A DNA stretch of 64,000 bases from Pseudomonas sp. B33.4. GTDB taxonomy: Bacteria; Pseudomonadota; Gammaproteobacteria; Pseudomonadales; Pseudomonadaceae. The stretch spans positions 4,331,001 through 4,395,000 of the forward strand of contig NZ_CP140706.1 of NCBI RefSeq assembly GCF_034555375.1, given 5' to 3'. The notes below the pieces were generated by a model. It did not search any database, had not been told where the DNA came from, and worked only from the letters and a program-made list of their open reading frames with translations. The position numbers were made by a program, and so were the translations under genes. Positions 45,906-55,215 of this stretch are shown here, in pieces (the first letter of the stretch is position 1; the number at the start of each line of letters is the position of its first letter).

Positions 45906-48323
45906 ATGTTCAACCCCGCTAACGAAACCCACTTCAGCCTCAAGGTCGAAGACTACGTCGGCGACCTGCAAGTGCTGTCGTTCACCGGCACCGAAGGCAT
46001 CAGCCAGCCGTTTCGTTTCGACCTCGAACTGGTCAGCGAAAACCCTGATCTGGACCTGGAGCAGCTGCTGCACAAGCAGGCGTTTCTCGCATTCGATCCA
46101 CAAGGCTCGGGCATCCACGGCCAGATCTACCGCGTCGCCCAAGGCGATGCCGGCAAGCGCCTGACCCGCTACAAAGTGTCGATGGTGCCGCAACTGCAAT
46201 ACCTGCATCACCGCACCAACCAGCGCATCTACCAACAGATGTCGGCGCCGAAAATCATCGCGCTGATCCTCGACGAACACGGGATCAAGGGCAACGCCTA
46301 CAGCTTTCAGCTCAGCCAGCCGTGCCCGGATCGCGACTACTGCGTGCAATACGACGAAACCGACCTGCACTTCGTCCAGCGCCTGTGCGAAGAGGAAGGC
46401 ATTCACTACCACTTCCAGCACAGCGAAAAAGGCCACCTGCTGGTGTTCGGCGACGACCAGACCGTGTTCCCCGACCTCGGCCAGCCGACTGCGTACGTGC
46501 AAGGCAGCGGCATGGTCGCCGAAGAACCGGTGATCAAAGGCTTCAAACTGCGCCTGGAAACCCGCACCAGCCGCACCACCCGCCGCGACTACGACTTCGA
46601 AAAACCGCGTCTGCAAATGGAAGCCGCCTACAAACCCGAAGGCGAGAGCACTGAGCCGGATCTCGAAGACTACGACTACCCCGGCCGTTTCATCGACCGC
46701 GCCCGTGGCAGATTCCTCAGCCAGCGCGCCCTAGAGCGCCACCGCGCCGACTACCGCCAGGCCGAAGGTCGCGGCGACCAGACCAAACTGGTCAGCGGCC
46801 ACTTCATGGCCATGTCCGACAACCCGCGCAGCGAGTGGAACGACCTGTGGCTGCTCACCGAAATCGTCCACGAAGGCAAGCAGCCGCAAGTCCTCGAAGA
46901 AGGCGTGACCAGCGACACCACCGACAACAAAGACGACTTCCACCAAGGCTACCGCAACACCTTCCTCGCCACCCCGTGGGACGTGTTCTACCGCCCGGCC
47001 CTCGAACACCCGAAACCGCGCGTCCTCGGCAGTCAGACCGCCATGGTCACCGGCCCCAAAGGCGAAGAAATCCACTGCGACCCATACGGCCGCATCAAAG
47101 TCCAGTTTCACTGGGACCGCGAAGGCCTCGCCGACGACAAAACCAGCTGCTGGCTGCGCGTCTCCAGCTCCTGGGCCGGCGACCGCTACGGCGCCATCAG
47201 CATCCCGCGCATCGGCATGGAAGTCCTCGTCACCTTCCTCGAAGGCGACCCCGACCAACCCCTCGTCACCGGCTGCCTGTATCACAAGGAAAACCCGGTG
47301 CCGTATGCCCTGCCGGCGAACAAAACCCGCAGCGTGTTCAAAACGCTCAGCTCACCGGGGGGCGGCGGTTACAACGAACTGCGCATTGAAGACAAGAAAG
47401 GTGCCGAACAGATCTACATCCACGCCCAGCGCGATTGGGATGAAAACGTTGAGCATGACCAGAAGATTCGGGTCGGCAATGAGCGTCACGACACGGTGGT
47501 GAAGAACACTTACACCGAGCTCAAGGCTGAAGAACACCGCACCACGATTTCCGATCGCAAGATTGAAGTCAAAGCCAACGATCACCTGACCGTTGGCCAG
47601 AACCAGCACGTCAAACTCGGCACCGCCCAACTGACCAGCGCTGGCCAGGAAATCCATCTCAGGGCTGGCGATAAAATGGTGATTGAGGCCGGTACGGAGC
47701 TGACGATCAAGGCCGGCGGCAGCTTCATCAAACTCGATGGCGGCGGCATCACCGTGATCGGGCCAGTGGTGAAAATCAATGCCGGGGGTGCGGCGGGAAG
47801 TGGTTCGGGGATTGCGATACTGCTGCCAAAACTGCCGGTACCTCCGCCGTCAGCCAAGCCCGGCAATCTGCTCGGCAGAGCCCAACCCGGCGTGCTCGAA
47901 CCACCGCCGGAACCAAAGGAGTATTTCTTCGACATCAAGTTGACCGATGTACCGGGTGACGAAGGTTTCCCGTTGGCGCACACAGCCTGGTCTATCGTTC
48001 AGGACGGCGAAGAAGCCCCGCTGCTCGAAGGTCAGACTGACGATGACGGACGGGTCAATATCGATGATGCGCAGCGCTTGAAATTGTCCAAAGCCTATGC
48101 GACCAAGGGAGCCTTGTGGCTGTGTTATCCGGGACAGCGGGTGCCGGTGGTGCTGCACGACGAACCATCGGATGCCGACAAGGAACGCTTTGCCCTCGCC
48201 GCCCTCGACTTCCACGACAGCGCCAAAAAAGGCCGGATCAGCACCGCGAACAGTGAACGCAGCAAACAGGATCTGCTCGCCGACGGCGATCTGTACAGCC
48301 AGTTGCAAACCAGGGACGAATGA
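45906..48323 (+). CDS. vgrG: T6SS tip protein VgrG with C-terminal extension
   Basis: An 805-residue type VI secretion spike protein. The gp27-like hub is at about 10-330 (VEDYVGDLQVLSFTGTEGISQPF). The gp5 OB fold is at about 375-470 (DPYGRIKVQFHWD, SWAGDRYGAISIPRIGMEVLVTFLEGDPDQP). The long beta needle (DUF2345 region) follows to about 625 with GQNQHVKLGTAQLTSAGQE. Residues about 640-805 are an extra part: a proline-rich linker, then a compact region (FFDIKLTDVPGDEG...WSIVQDGEE) with no match I recognise. AAGGAG precedes the ATG. The next gene starts inside this stop (ATGA). The extension probably binds the phospholipase effector downstream. Confidence 0.95.
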   Translation: MFNPANETHFSLKVEDYVGDLQVLSFTGTEGISQPFRFDLELVSENPDLDLEQLLHKQAFLAFDPQGSGIHGQIYRVAQGDAGKRLTRYKVSMVPQLQYLHHRTNQRIYQQMSAPKIIALILDEHGIKGNAYSFQLSQPCPDRDYCVQYDETDLHFVQRLCEEEGIHYHFQHSEKGHLLVFGDDQTVFPDLGQPTAYVQGSGMVAEEPVIKGFKLRLETRTSRTTRRDYDFEKPRLQMEAAYKPEGESTEPDLEDYDYPGRFIDRARGRFLSQRALERHRADYRQAEGRGDQTKLVSGHFMAMSDNPRSEWNDLWLLTEIVHEGKQPQVLEEGVTSDTTDNKDDFHQGYRNTFLATPWDVFYRPALEHPKPRVLGSQTAMVTGPKGEEIHCDPYGRIKVQFHWDREGLADDKTSCWLRVSSSWAGDRYGAISIPRIGMEVLVTFLEGDPDQPLVTGCLYHKENPVPYALPANKTRSVFKTLSSPGGGGYNELRIEDKKGAEQIYIHAQRDWDENVEHDQKIRVGNERHDTVVKNTYTELKAEEHRTTISDRKIEVKANDHLTVGQNQHVKLGTAQLTSAGQEIHLRAGDKMVIEAGTELTIKAGGSFIKLDGGGITVIGPVVKINAGGAAGSGSGIAILLPKLPVPPPSAKPGNLLGRAQPGVLEPPPEPKEYFFDIKLTDVPGDEGFPLAHTAWSIVQDGEEAPLLEGQTDDDGRVNIDDAQRLKLSKAYATKGALWLCYPGQRVPVVLHDEPSDADKERFALAALDFHDSAKKGRISTANSERSKQDLLADGDLYSQLQTRDE

Positions 48324-51300
48324 GCATGACGGACTCCGCAACGCCTTATAACGGCATTCGCCACAAAGAAATCAGCCAGATCAACACGGCCGCCGGCAAA
48401 GCCCTGCCCGCCGTCAATGCGCCAGACTTTTTCATTCAGGACACGTCCGCCTTCGCCCCCAAACGCAGTGGCAACAAGGTGCGTTTTTTCACCACTGGCG
48501 AGGACTACTACAAGGATCTAGCCAAGGAAATTGCCAAGGCTGAAACCTCGATTTTCATTACCGGTTGGCAGGTAAACTATGACGTGACCCTGGACGGCAA
48601 GCAGACCTTGTGGGAGTGCTTGTACAACGCCCTCAAAGCGCACTCGTCACTGAAAGTGTTTGTCATGCCATGGCTGAGTCCGGCGGCAAGCGTCGGCACC
48701 CATGACTTCGAAACCATGCTCGCGGTTTTCCAGCTCAACGCCGGGCTGAAGGTGCCGCGCGCCTTCTGTACACCGGCCATCCAGCAAAGCGACATGAAGG
48801 GCTTGGGCTCGACGTTTTCCCACCACCAGAAGTGCGTAGTGATCGACAACAAGATCGGTTATGTCGGCGGTATCGACCTGGCGTATGGGCGTCGCGACGA
48901 CAACAACTTCAGCCTGGATGCCAGCGACCGCAAGGGCAATGACGCGTACAACCCGGGGATTCCGCATCTGGGCTGGATGGACATGAACAAGCACGTCAGT
49001 CGAGCCGGCCTGCTGTTGGGCACACTGTTCGACCTGTCCAAGCCCACTGTCGACCTCTCTGTCGGCTCGCTCAAGATTCCTGTGGCAAACCGCGCGGAGG
49101 CCATCAATAGCGTGACTCGTCTGCAGAATTTTTTTTTCAGCCCCGGATTGCCGATCATCGAGCAAGGAGCAAAGGCCTTTAACACTGCCAAAGCTGTCGC
49201 AGGCAACTTCGACCCTCTGGCCGGCGCAAGAAAATACCTGAGCGATGCACTCATTCGACAAATCAGCGCGCTGATCAAACACAACTGGAAAAGACTGCCA
49301 ATCGCAGAGCCCCTGCAAAGCCAGATGAAAGTTTGGATTGGGCAAGTCGAAAATACCAAAGGCCGCCTGCAAACTGCCCTGCGTCTGAAGAGCTATGAGC
49401 TGATCAACAATTGGATGAGTTCAACCGATCTCGGGCGTATGGTCGCCATGTTCTGCGACAAGGGCTTCGACGCCATGCCAGCCGACAAAATGGGTTGGCT
49501 AAACGACGTCAATCAGGTCGCAAGCTCGCTTATGGGCCATCTATATGTTCTGTTTCAGCACCGATTGGAGAGCCATGCCGAACCCTATCAGTACCTGAAA
49601 CATACACCTCAGCCGCTCGCGTCTGCAGATTACAGTCGTCTGGGTGACGACCAGCCCCGCATGCCGTGGCAGGACGTTCACAGTCGCATCGAAGGCCCAT
49701 CGGTCTATGATTTGTCACGAAATTTCATTGATCGCTGGAACGGGCAGCAAACCTATATTGCCGACATCAAAAGCCTTGAAAAGACGGATGTCGTCGTGGC
49801 GCTGATGGAATGGCTCAACACGTTGACCAAGCAGGCCGGCCTGGCCCATCACCTGGACAGCAACAATCGCCTGCAACTGAACCTGCCGATGCCCAAACCG
49901 GTGTGGATCAATCAGCCCGCCTTCCTGCCGACGCCGCCGCAAGCCCTTACAGGCAAGGTCAGTGTGCAGGTGTTGCGCAGTGCTTCGGCGACGATGACTG
50001 CACAGGAAGCCAAAGGTCGCAACCGAGCCAAAGTAAATTTACCTTTGCCCCCAGGCATCAATGCTGGTGGTGTTCAAGCCAACTGCCATAGCGCAATGTT
50101 GCAGACAATTTCCAGTGCGCAGCACTTCATCTACATCGAAAACCAGTTTTTCCAAACCGATTTCGGTGATGAAGGTGAACTACCGGCCGGTCAGGCATTG
50201 TCTGGCCCGATGGCCAGCTTGCGGGACCCGTCCACCTTGAATCGGAACTTCGTAGCCCGCATCAAACTAAAAGAAGCATTGAAAGATCAGGACTTCACCT
50301 TGATTGACTGGAAAGAAGTCGATGCCATCAGTCAGCAACCCGGATCCGAAGCCCGCAAGTTTATCGACGGTTTCCTCAAGATCTGGCAAACCAACGCCCA
50401 AGGCTGGCTCACCCGCAAACTTGGCAAGGAACAGAAATTAACCAATGGCATTGGCAAAGCACTGGCTGATCGAATTGGACGAGCAATCAGCGAAAACCGT
50501 CCGTTCCACGTTTACATGATCCTGCCTGTACATCCCGAAGGCGCACTCAATGTGCTCAACTTGATGCATCAGGTTCACTTGACTATGCAAAGCCTGGTGT
50601 TCGGTGAACAGAGTCTGGTCAAGCGCATTCAACGCCATATGGCACTGAAAACGATGATGGATCGTGGCGCCAGCCGCGAAGAAGCAGCCAAAATCATCGA
50701 ACGCAGAGACACTTTCGGACAACCGGTGTATGCCCAACAAGACTGGACAAAATACCTGACCCTCCTCAACCTCCGCACCTGGCACACGTTCAAGAGCGGC
50801 AGAGTGGTCACCGAGCAGATCTACGTTCACAGCAAATTGTTGATTGCAGACGATCGCGTAGCGATTCTAGGCAGTGCCAACATCAACGATCGCAGTCTTT
50901 ATGGTATGCGCGACTCGGAACTGGCGGTGATCGTACGTGATAGCGAGCCGACCCCGGTCATGCTCGACGGCAAAGCTACGCATCAGGTGGGTAAAAGCAT
51001 CAATAAATTGCGCAGGGATCTGTGGAAGAAGCACTTCGCTCTGGGCCTCACGACAGGCTCGGTCAAACCGGCCAGCGATTTGGCTAAATACCTTGACCAA
51101 CCCGCTGCCGAAAAAACCTGGAGAGAAATACAGTCGCAAGCCAGACAGAACACGGCGGCCTATAACCAATCCTTCGGGTTCATCCCTCGAAACAAGTCAG
51201 GAAAGCAAGCGGCTTCCATCTGGCCTACCTGGACCTACAGAGATCCGGACAATGCAAGACTCGGCGGACAGTTAGTCGCCCCCATGCCGTATGAAACCGG

Positions 51301-51520
51301 TTTTTGGAAAAGTGATACATGGACCAAAGAACCTGCCTATGTCCCGCCTGTGGGCATCAAGGGTTTCATCACCGAGTTACCGATAAAATGGACACTCCAT
51401 GAAAACAACAACTCAGGTTTGAACATTACCATTCTCGCCAACGTCCCAGACAAAAATGATGATGATCGCGCTCTGGCCAGCATCGACGCGCCATCGCAAG
51501 AGGGAATCAAACACTCATGA
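48320..51520 (+). CDS. Phospholipase D family T6SS effector (Tle5-like)
   Basis: A 1066-residue protein of the phospholipase D superfamily. Two HxKxxxxD motifs mark the active site: HHQKCVVIDN (about 167) and HSKLLIADD (about 836), each followed by GG(I/S)-type segments. It would cleave phospholipids of a target cell after delivery by T6SS. There is no signal peptide. It overlaps the VgrG stop and its own stop overlaps the first immunity gene, so the three are coupled. It is longer than the P. aeruginosa Tle5 proteins of roughly 730 residues; the extra length lies between the two motifs and at the C-terminus. Its base composition is lower in GC than neighbours. Confidence 0.9.
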   Translation: MSMTDSATPYNGIRHKEISQINTAAGKALPAVNAPDFFIQDTSAFAPKRSGNKVRFFTTGEDYYKDLAKEIAKAETSIFITGWQVNYDVTLDGKQTLWECLYNALKAHSSLKVFVMPWLSPAASVGTHDFETMLAVFQLNAGLKVPRAFCTPAIQQSDMKGLGSTFSHHQKCVVIDNKIGYVGGIDLAYGRRDDNNFSLDASDRKGNDAYNPGIPHLGWMDMNKHVSRAGLLLGTLFDLSKPTVDLSVGSLKIPVANRAEAINSVTRLQNFFFSPGLPIIEQGAKAFNTAKAVAGNFDPLAGARKYLSDALIRQISALIKHNWKRLPIAEPLQSQMKVWIGQVENTKGRLQTALRLKSYELINNWMSSTDLGRMVAMFCDKGFDAMPADKMGWLNDVNQVASSLMGHLYVLFQHRLESHAEPYQYLKHTPQPLASADYSRLGDDQPRMPWQDVHSRIEGPSVYDLSRNFIDRWNGQQTYIADIKSLEKTDVVVALMEWLNTLTKQAGLAHHLDSNNRLQLNLPMPKPVWINQPAFLPTPPQALTGKVSVQVLRSASATMTAQEAKGRNRAKVNLPLPPGINAGGVQANCHSAMLQTISSAQHFIYIENQFFQTDFGDEGELPAGQALSGPMASLRDPSTLNRNFVARIKLKEALKDQDFTLIDWKEVDAISQQPGSEARKFIDGFLKIWQTNAQGWLTRKLGKEQKLTNGIGKALADRIGRAISENRPFHVYMILPVHPEGALNVLNLMHQVHLTMQSLVFGEQSLVKRIQRHMALKTMMDRGASREEAAKIIERRDTFGQPVYAQQDWTKYLTLLNLRTWHTFKSGRVVTEQIYVHSKLLIADDRVAILGSANINDRSLYGMRDSELAVIVRDSEPTPVMLDGKATHQVGKSINKLRRDLWKKHFALGLTTGSVKPASDLAKYLDQPAAEKTWREIQSQARQNTAAYNQSFGFIPRNKSGKQAASIWPTWTYRDPDNARLGGQLVAPMPYETGFWKSDTWTKEPAYVPPVGIKGFITELPIKWTLHENNNSGLNITILANVPDKNDDDRALASIDAPSQEGIKHS

Positions 51521-52626
51521 AAGCGTATGCCTGTCTCTTGATCATCAGTCTGGTTGGTGTGTGTGAAACCAGCAGTGCTGAAGAGGAAAAAAAAGAATGC
51601 CTCGGGCGGACTGTATTCGCCACGCCCGAGAGCATGGAGTGGGCAACTTACTCCACCACCAAGCATTTGATCAGCGAGGGTGGCGGGCATACGTTCAGCA
51701 CCAACATCAGCGCCGAGCATGAGTACCTGAGCTACAACGATGACCAACTGACGATCAGAGTCAGTGACATCACCACCCTTGAGGATTTTCAGACACAACG
51801 TAATGCCATCATTCACAAGGTTGAAGTGGCGAAAACTGAAGTACTGGAGGAAATCGAAACGAACAAAAAGCTACTGCAGAGCATCAGCACGATGGGCTAT
51901 AGCCAAGATGTCATCGATCGACAGAAAAAAATAATCACGGATCAGGAAAAGTCCATTGCCGAAACGGCCCTCAAAGAATATGACCTTGGCATTGCCGACT
52001 CGCATGTCCTAGGCAGTCAGGCAGCGCCATCCGAGGTTCTTCTATGGCGCAAAAATAGAATCTATTACTTCAACTTCAAAACACCGGGTCAGGCACGCAC
52101 GCAAACCATCAAGGATCTGATTGCTCATTTCGAACCTCGTGATCTCTATCAGGTACCCAATGGTCCGGGCGTATGCCTGCCATACGGCTTTATCCATGAC
52201 GACGGCGAAACCGGCTTCAGCGTGAAAAACAGCCTGCGTTTCACCAGCACGCCCAATGTGATTTTGAGCCTGATCAACGCCTCGCAAGGCGACCCGACCA
52301 AAGCCACCACAGGCACTTACGACACCGACTACCGCCCCGGCTACGACGCCGAAAGCTGGAAAAAGTCGAAAATCATGGAGAAGTTTTACATCGGCGAACG
52401 CATGACCACCCTCGAAGGCTGGCGTCTGGACCCGCGCCCGGAAGCCTCGGAGCAGGATCGCGCCTGGTTCGCCATCGCCCATGTCGGCGGTCTGGCCAGC
52501 CCGCTGATCGCGGCGCAGATGTTCACCTTTCAGCAAGGCACCGATGGCCTGAAAGATCTGGTGCCGCCGCCCGAAGCGGTCATACCGCGTTTTTTGAAGT
52601 TGACCCAAAGCATCCGCGAACAGTGA
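51517..52626 (+). CDS. T6SS immunity-like exported protein, copy 1
   Basis: A 369-residue exported protein with a signal peptide cleaved near SSAEE (about 21). A motif CLGRT near 28 and a coiled-coil-like middle (EVLEEIETNKKLLQSI...KIITDQEKSIAE) lead into a conserved C-terminal half with VCLPYGFIHDDGETGFSVKN and KKSKIMEKFYIGERM. It resembles the Tli4-type immunity family recalled from databases. Its location, coupled to a phospholipase effector, and periplasmic export fit protection against a periplasmic lipase. Lower GC in the N-terminal half. Confidence 0.8.
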   Translation: MKAYACLLIISLVGVCETSSAEEEKKECLGRTVFATPESMEWATYSTTKHLISEGGGHTFSTNISAEHEYLSYNDDQLTIRVSDITTLEDFQTQRNAIIHKVEVAKTEVLEEIETNKKLLQSISTMGYSQDVIDRQKKIITDQEKSIAETALKEYDLGIADSHVLGSQAAPSEVLLWRKNRIYYFNFKTPGQARTQTIKDLIAHFEPRDLYQVPNGPGVCLPYGFIHDDGETGFSVKNSLRFTSTPNVILSLINASQGDPTKATTGTYDTDYRPGYDAESWKKSKIMEKFYIGERMTTLEGWRLDPRPEASEQDRAWFAIAHVGGLASPLIAAQMFTFQQGTDGLKDLVPPPEAVIPRFLKLTQSIREQ

Positions 52627-52671
52627 GCGTCAGGTCGTGAACGAAAAGTCCCGTCGAAACGAGCGCAGTTC

Positions 52672-53778
52672 ATGACCCGAATTGTCGTCACCTTAGCCAG
52701 CCTGCTGCTGGGAGTTCAATCAGTCTTTGCTGAGCCTGTCTTGCATGAATGCCTGGGGCGCACCAGATTCCAATCCCCAGAAGCATTCGAATGGGCAACA
52801 TTTGCGATTGAACGCAGCAACATGAAAGGAGCAGGAGGTCATGTATTTTCTAAAAATGTTCATGCAGTGGGCGACTATGTCAGTTACGACTACGACGAAA
52901 TGACCATCAGAGTCAGTGACGTTACGACAGGGGAGAGCTTTGACAGAGAACGCAACGCCATCGTTTACGAAACCGAGCTTTATAAAAAAAGGCTGCAGGA
53001 CGATCTCAAGACCAACGAGTACCTGCTGGCATCTATCAAGGAAATGAACTACTCCGACGACATCGTCAAAACCCAGGTGAACCGAATCAGTCAGCTGGAA
53101 GAGCGGATTCAAAAAACAAAAAAACACGAACACGATCTAGGCATCCCCGACGCCCATGTCCTGGGCAGTAAAGAAACGCCCTACGAATTCCTGCTCTGGC
53201 GCAACAACCGGGTGTTCTACTTCAACATGAACAAACCCGCCGAAAACTCCGCGCAACGGATCAAGGATCTCGCCGCCCGCTTCGAAGCCCGGGACCTCTA
53301 TCAAGTGCCCGAAGGCCCCGGCGTCTGTATGCCTTACGGCTTTATCCATGACGATGGCAAAACCGGTTTCAGCGTCAAGAACAGCTTGCGGTTTAACAGT
53401 ACACCCAACGTCATCATGAGCCTGATCAACGCCTCACAAAACGATCCGACCAAACCGACCCGTGGAACCTACGACACCGACTACCGCCCCGGCTATGACG
53501 CCGAAATCTGGAAGAAGTCGAAAATCATGGAGAAGTTTTACATCGGCGAGCGCATGACCACCCTCGAAGGCTGGCGCCTGGACCCGCGACCTGAATCCAA
53601 AGAGCAAGATCGTGCCTGGTTCGCCATCGCCCATGTCGGCGGCCTGGCCGGTCCCTTGGTCGCGGCGCAGATGTTCACGTTCCAGAAAGGTACCGACGGC
53701 CTGAAAGACTTCACACCTGCGCCCGAAGCGGTGATTCCCAAGTTTCTGCAGCTGACGCAGAGCATTCGCTCGCAATAG
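52672..53778 (+). CDS. T6SS immunity-like exported protein, copy 2
   Basis: A 368-residue paralogue of the preceding protein with its own signal peptide (cleavage near VFAEP, about 20) and the CLGRT motif near 27. The N-terminal half is clearly diverged from copy 1, whereas the C-terminal half is nearly identical, including at DNA level. It starts 45 bases after copy 1 with a weak ribosome-binding site. It may protect against a variant toxin, or be an extra copy against the same one. Which is true cannot be told from sequence. Confidence 0.8.
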   Translation: MTRIVVTLASLLLGVQSVFAEPVLHECLGRTRFQSPEAFEWATFAIERSNMKGAGGHVFSKNVHAVGDYVSYDYDEMTIRVSDVTTGESFDRERNAIVYETELYKKRLQDDLKTNEYLLASIKEMNYSDDIVKTQVNRISQLEERIQKTKKHEHDLGIPDAHVLGSKETPYEFLLWRNNRVFYFNMNKPAENSAQRIKDLAARFEARDLYQVPEGPGVCMPYGFIHDDGKTGFSVKNSLRFNSTPNVIMSLINASQNDPTKPTRGTYDTDYRPGYDAEIWKKSKIMEKFYIGERMTTLEGWRLDPRPESKEQDRAWFAIAHVGGLAGPLVAAQMFTFQKGTDGLKDFTPAPEAVIPKFLQLTQSIRSQ

Positions 53779-53859
53779 TTCTTCCTGTAAACAGCGCGCC
53801 TGCAGCGATCCGCCACCAGGGACCGCTGTAGTCACCGCATGGCAGTTGTTCTCCGTGCT

Positions 53860-54843
53860 TCAGTGCGCCATCCGTCGCGCGGTGCCAAACAGTCTGACGC
53901 CGCGCAATTGACCATGTTCTGCGTCAAGCAGGATCGGCGCCGTGCCGCCGGGCATCACCACCTGCACTTCACCGGCCGCCACCCACCCCACACGCCAGGC
54001 CGCGCAGGCCACGGCACTGGCGCTGGTGCCGGAAGACGCCGTCGGCCCCTCGCCGCGTTCGAACACGCGGGCGAGGATTTTCTGTGGTGATTCCAGCACC
54101 GCCCATTGCAGATTGACGCCTGCCGGGCATGGATCACCGGCGCCGGCGGGGATCGCGTAGGCGATTTCGGTCAACCCTTCGTTCAGCGGTGACTCACGCA
54201 TCTGTTGATTGCTCGGCAATGCCGCCCTGTCATCCAGCAGCGTCACGCAATGCGGATTGCCGATACGCACAAACTGGCTGTGTGACCATGCCGGATCGAG
54301 TGTCGCCAGTGGTTTTACTTCACTCACGTCATGTCCGTTGAAGTCGACGCTTTCCACGTTCTGCGCAGCCACTGCGCGGGGCCCGAAATCGGGTTGCCCC
54401 AGGTCAAGCCAGAAACCCTGAACGCCTTCGACTGCAGCCGGTTTCACCGAGGTTTCCACGGCGTTACCCTTGTCGTGATGCACACGCAACAACGCACCCT
54501 CCTCCGGCATCAAGCCTTGCTCGGTCAGTGCCTGCGAGAAAATCGTCAGGCCATTGCCACTGCGCTCGGCGAGCGTGCCGTCGGTGTTGACGATCAATAC
54601 GTCGAACGGCGGCGACGCCTGGAACGGGCCGATCAGCAGGCCATCGCTGCGGTGGGTTTTGCTGTTCACCGGACGTTGACCTGCGGGCCAGTCGCAGCAG
54701 AGTTTGATTGCTGCTTCGCTCCACGACTCACGCGAAGAGGCGCATTCGGTGGCGCTGTCGGGCAAGGCAATGCCCGCGTCGCGCAGTGCCTGCGGCGCAA
54801 TCACCCCGTAAATATTGCCCCGTGCATCGTAAAACTGCGTCAT
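53860..54843 (-). CDS. Diaminopimelate-epimerase-like protein lacking catalytic cysteines
   Basis: A 327-residue soluble protein with the DapF double alpha/beta fold. FDVLIVNTDGTLAERSGNG aligns with the N-terminal active-site loop NADGSEVAQCGNG of DapF. GNPHCVTLLDD and VFERGEGPTASSGTSASA align with the second loop (GNPHCV and VYERGAGETQACGSGACA). In both loops the catalytic Cys is replaced by Ser. It is therefore not a normal Dap epimerase, and the substrate is unknown. It stands alone and convergent to the immunity genes. Confidence 0.8.
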   Translation of the reverse strand: MTQFYDARGNIYGVIAPQALRDAGIALPDSATECASSRESWSEAAIKLCCDWPAGQRPVNSKTHRSDGLLIGPFQASPPFDVLIVNTDGTLAERSGNGLTIFSQALTEQGLMPEEGALLRVHHDKGNAVETSVKPAAVEGVQGFWLDLGQPDFGPRAVAAQNVESVDFNGHDVSEVKPLATLDPAWSHSQFVRIGNPHCVTLLDDRAALPSNQQMRESPLNEGLTEIAYAIPAGAGDPCPAGVNLQWAVLESPQKILARVFERGEGPTASSGTSASAVACAAWRVGWVAAGEVQVVMPGGTAPILLDAEHGQLRGVRLFGTARRMAH

Positions 54844-54892
54844 CCGTGTTTGTCCCTGTTACCGAAGAAGGCCACTGTAAATCGCAATCCCT

Positions 54893-54982
54893 TGTGGGAG
54901 CGAGCCTGCTCGCGAATGCAGTGTGTCAGCCGATATTTTCTTTATCCGACACACCGCCTTCGCGAGCAAGCTCGCTCCCACA
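54893..54982. repeat. Palindromic REP doublet (TGTGGGAGCGAGCC family), first of two
   Basis: Outward TGTGGGAG ends; the right arm has one change (GAGCAAGCTCG). Confidence 0.94.
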
Positions 54983-55025
54983 GGATCGGTGCATGACCGC
55001 TGATTAGTGAGCCCGCTCCATTCAA

Positions 55026-55115
55026 TGTGGGAGCGAGCCTGCTCGCGAAAGCGGTGGGTCACTCGATATATTTTTCAGCTGACACTCCGCCTTCGCGAGC
55101 AGGCTCGCTCCCACA
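55026..55115. repeat. Palindromic REP doublet (TGTGGGAGCGAGCC family), second of two
   Basis: Outward ends and a different loop from the neighbour 43 bases earlier, so this is a separate insertion or an older duplication rather than a fresh copy. Confidence 0.94.
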
Positions 55116-55215
55116 GGGTAGGATGTCGGCTGTACTGCCTCGAATGATGGGCGATCGAACCTCGTCGCCGTATCACTGTCCTTCGGGGACGCGAAGTTTT
55201 TTGCCAAGGATCGAT

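Larger units (their letters stand above)
54844..55215. other. Gene-free interval with two tandem REP doublets
   Basis: The 372-base gap is mostly repeats (54893-54982 and 55026-55115). The last 100 bases form the leader of the MFS gene, ending in AAGGA. Confidence 0.7.

Noticed and set aside
54893..55115. REP doublets as rho-independent terminators
   Set aside because: Their loops are long and no T runs follow; many lie between divergent genes where termination is not needed.
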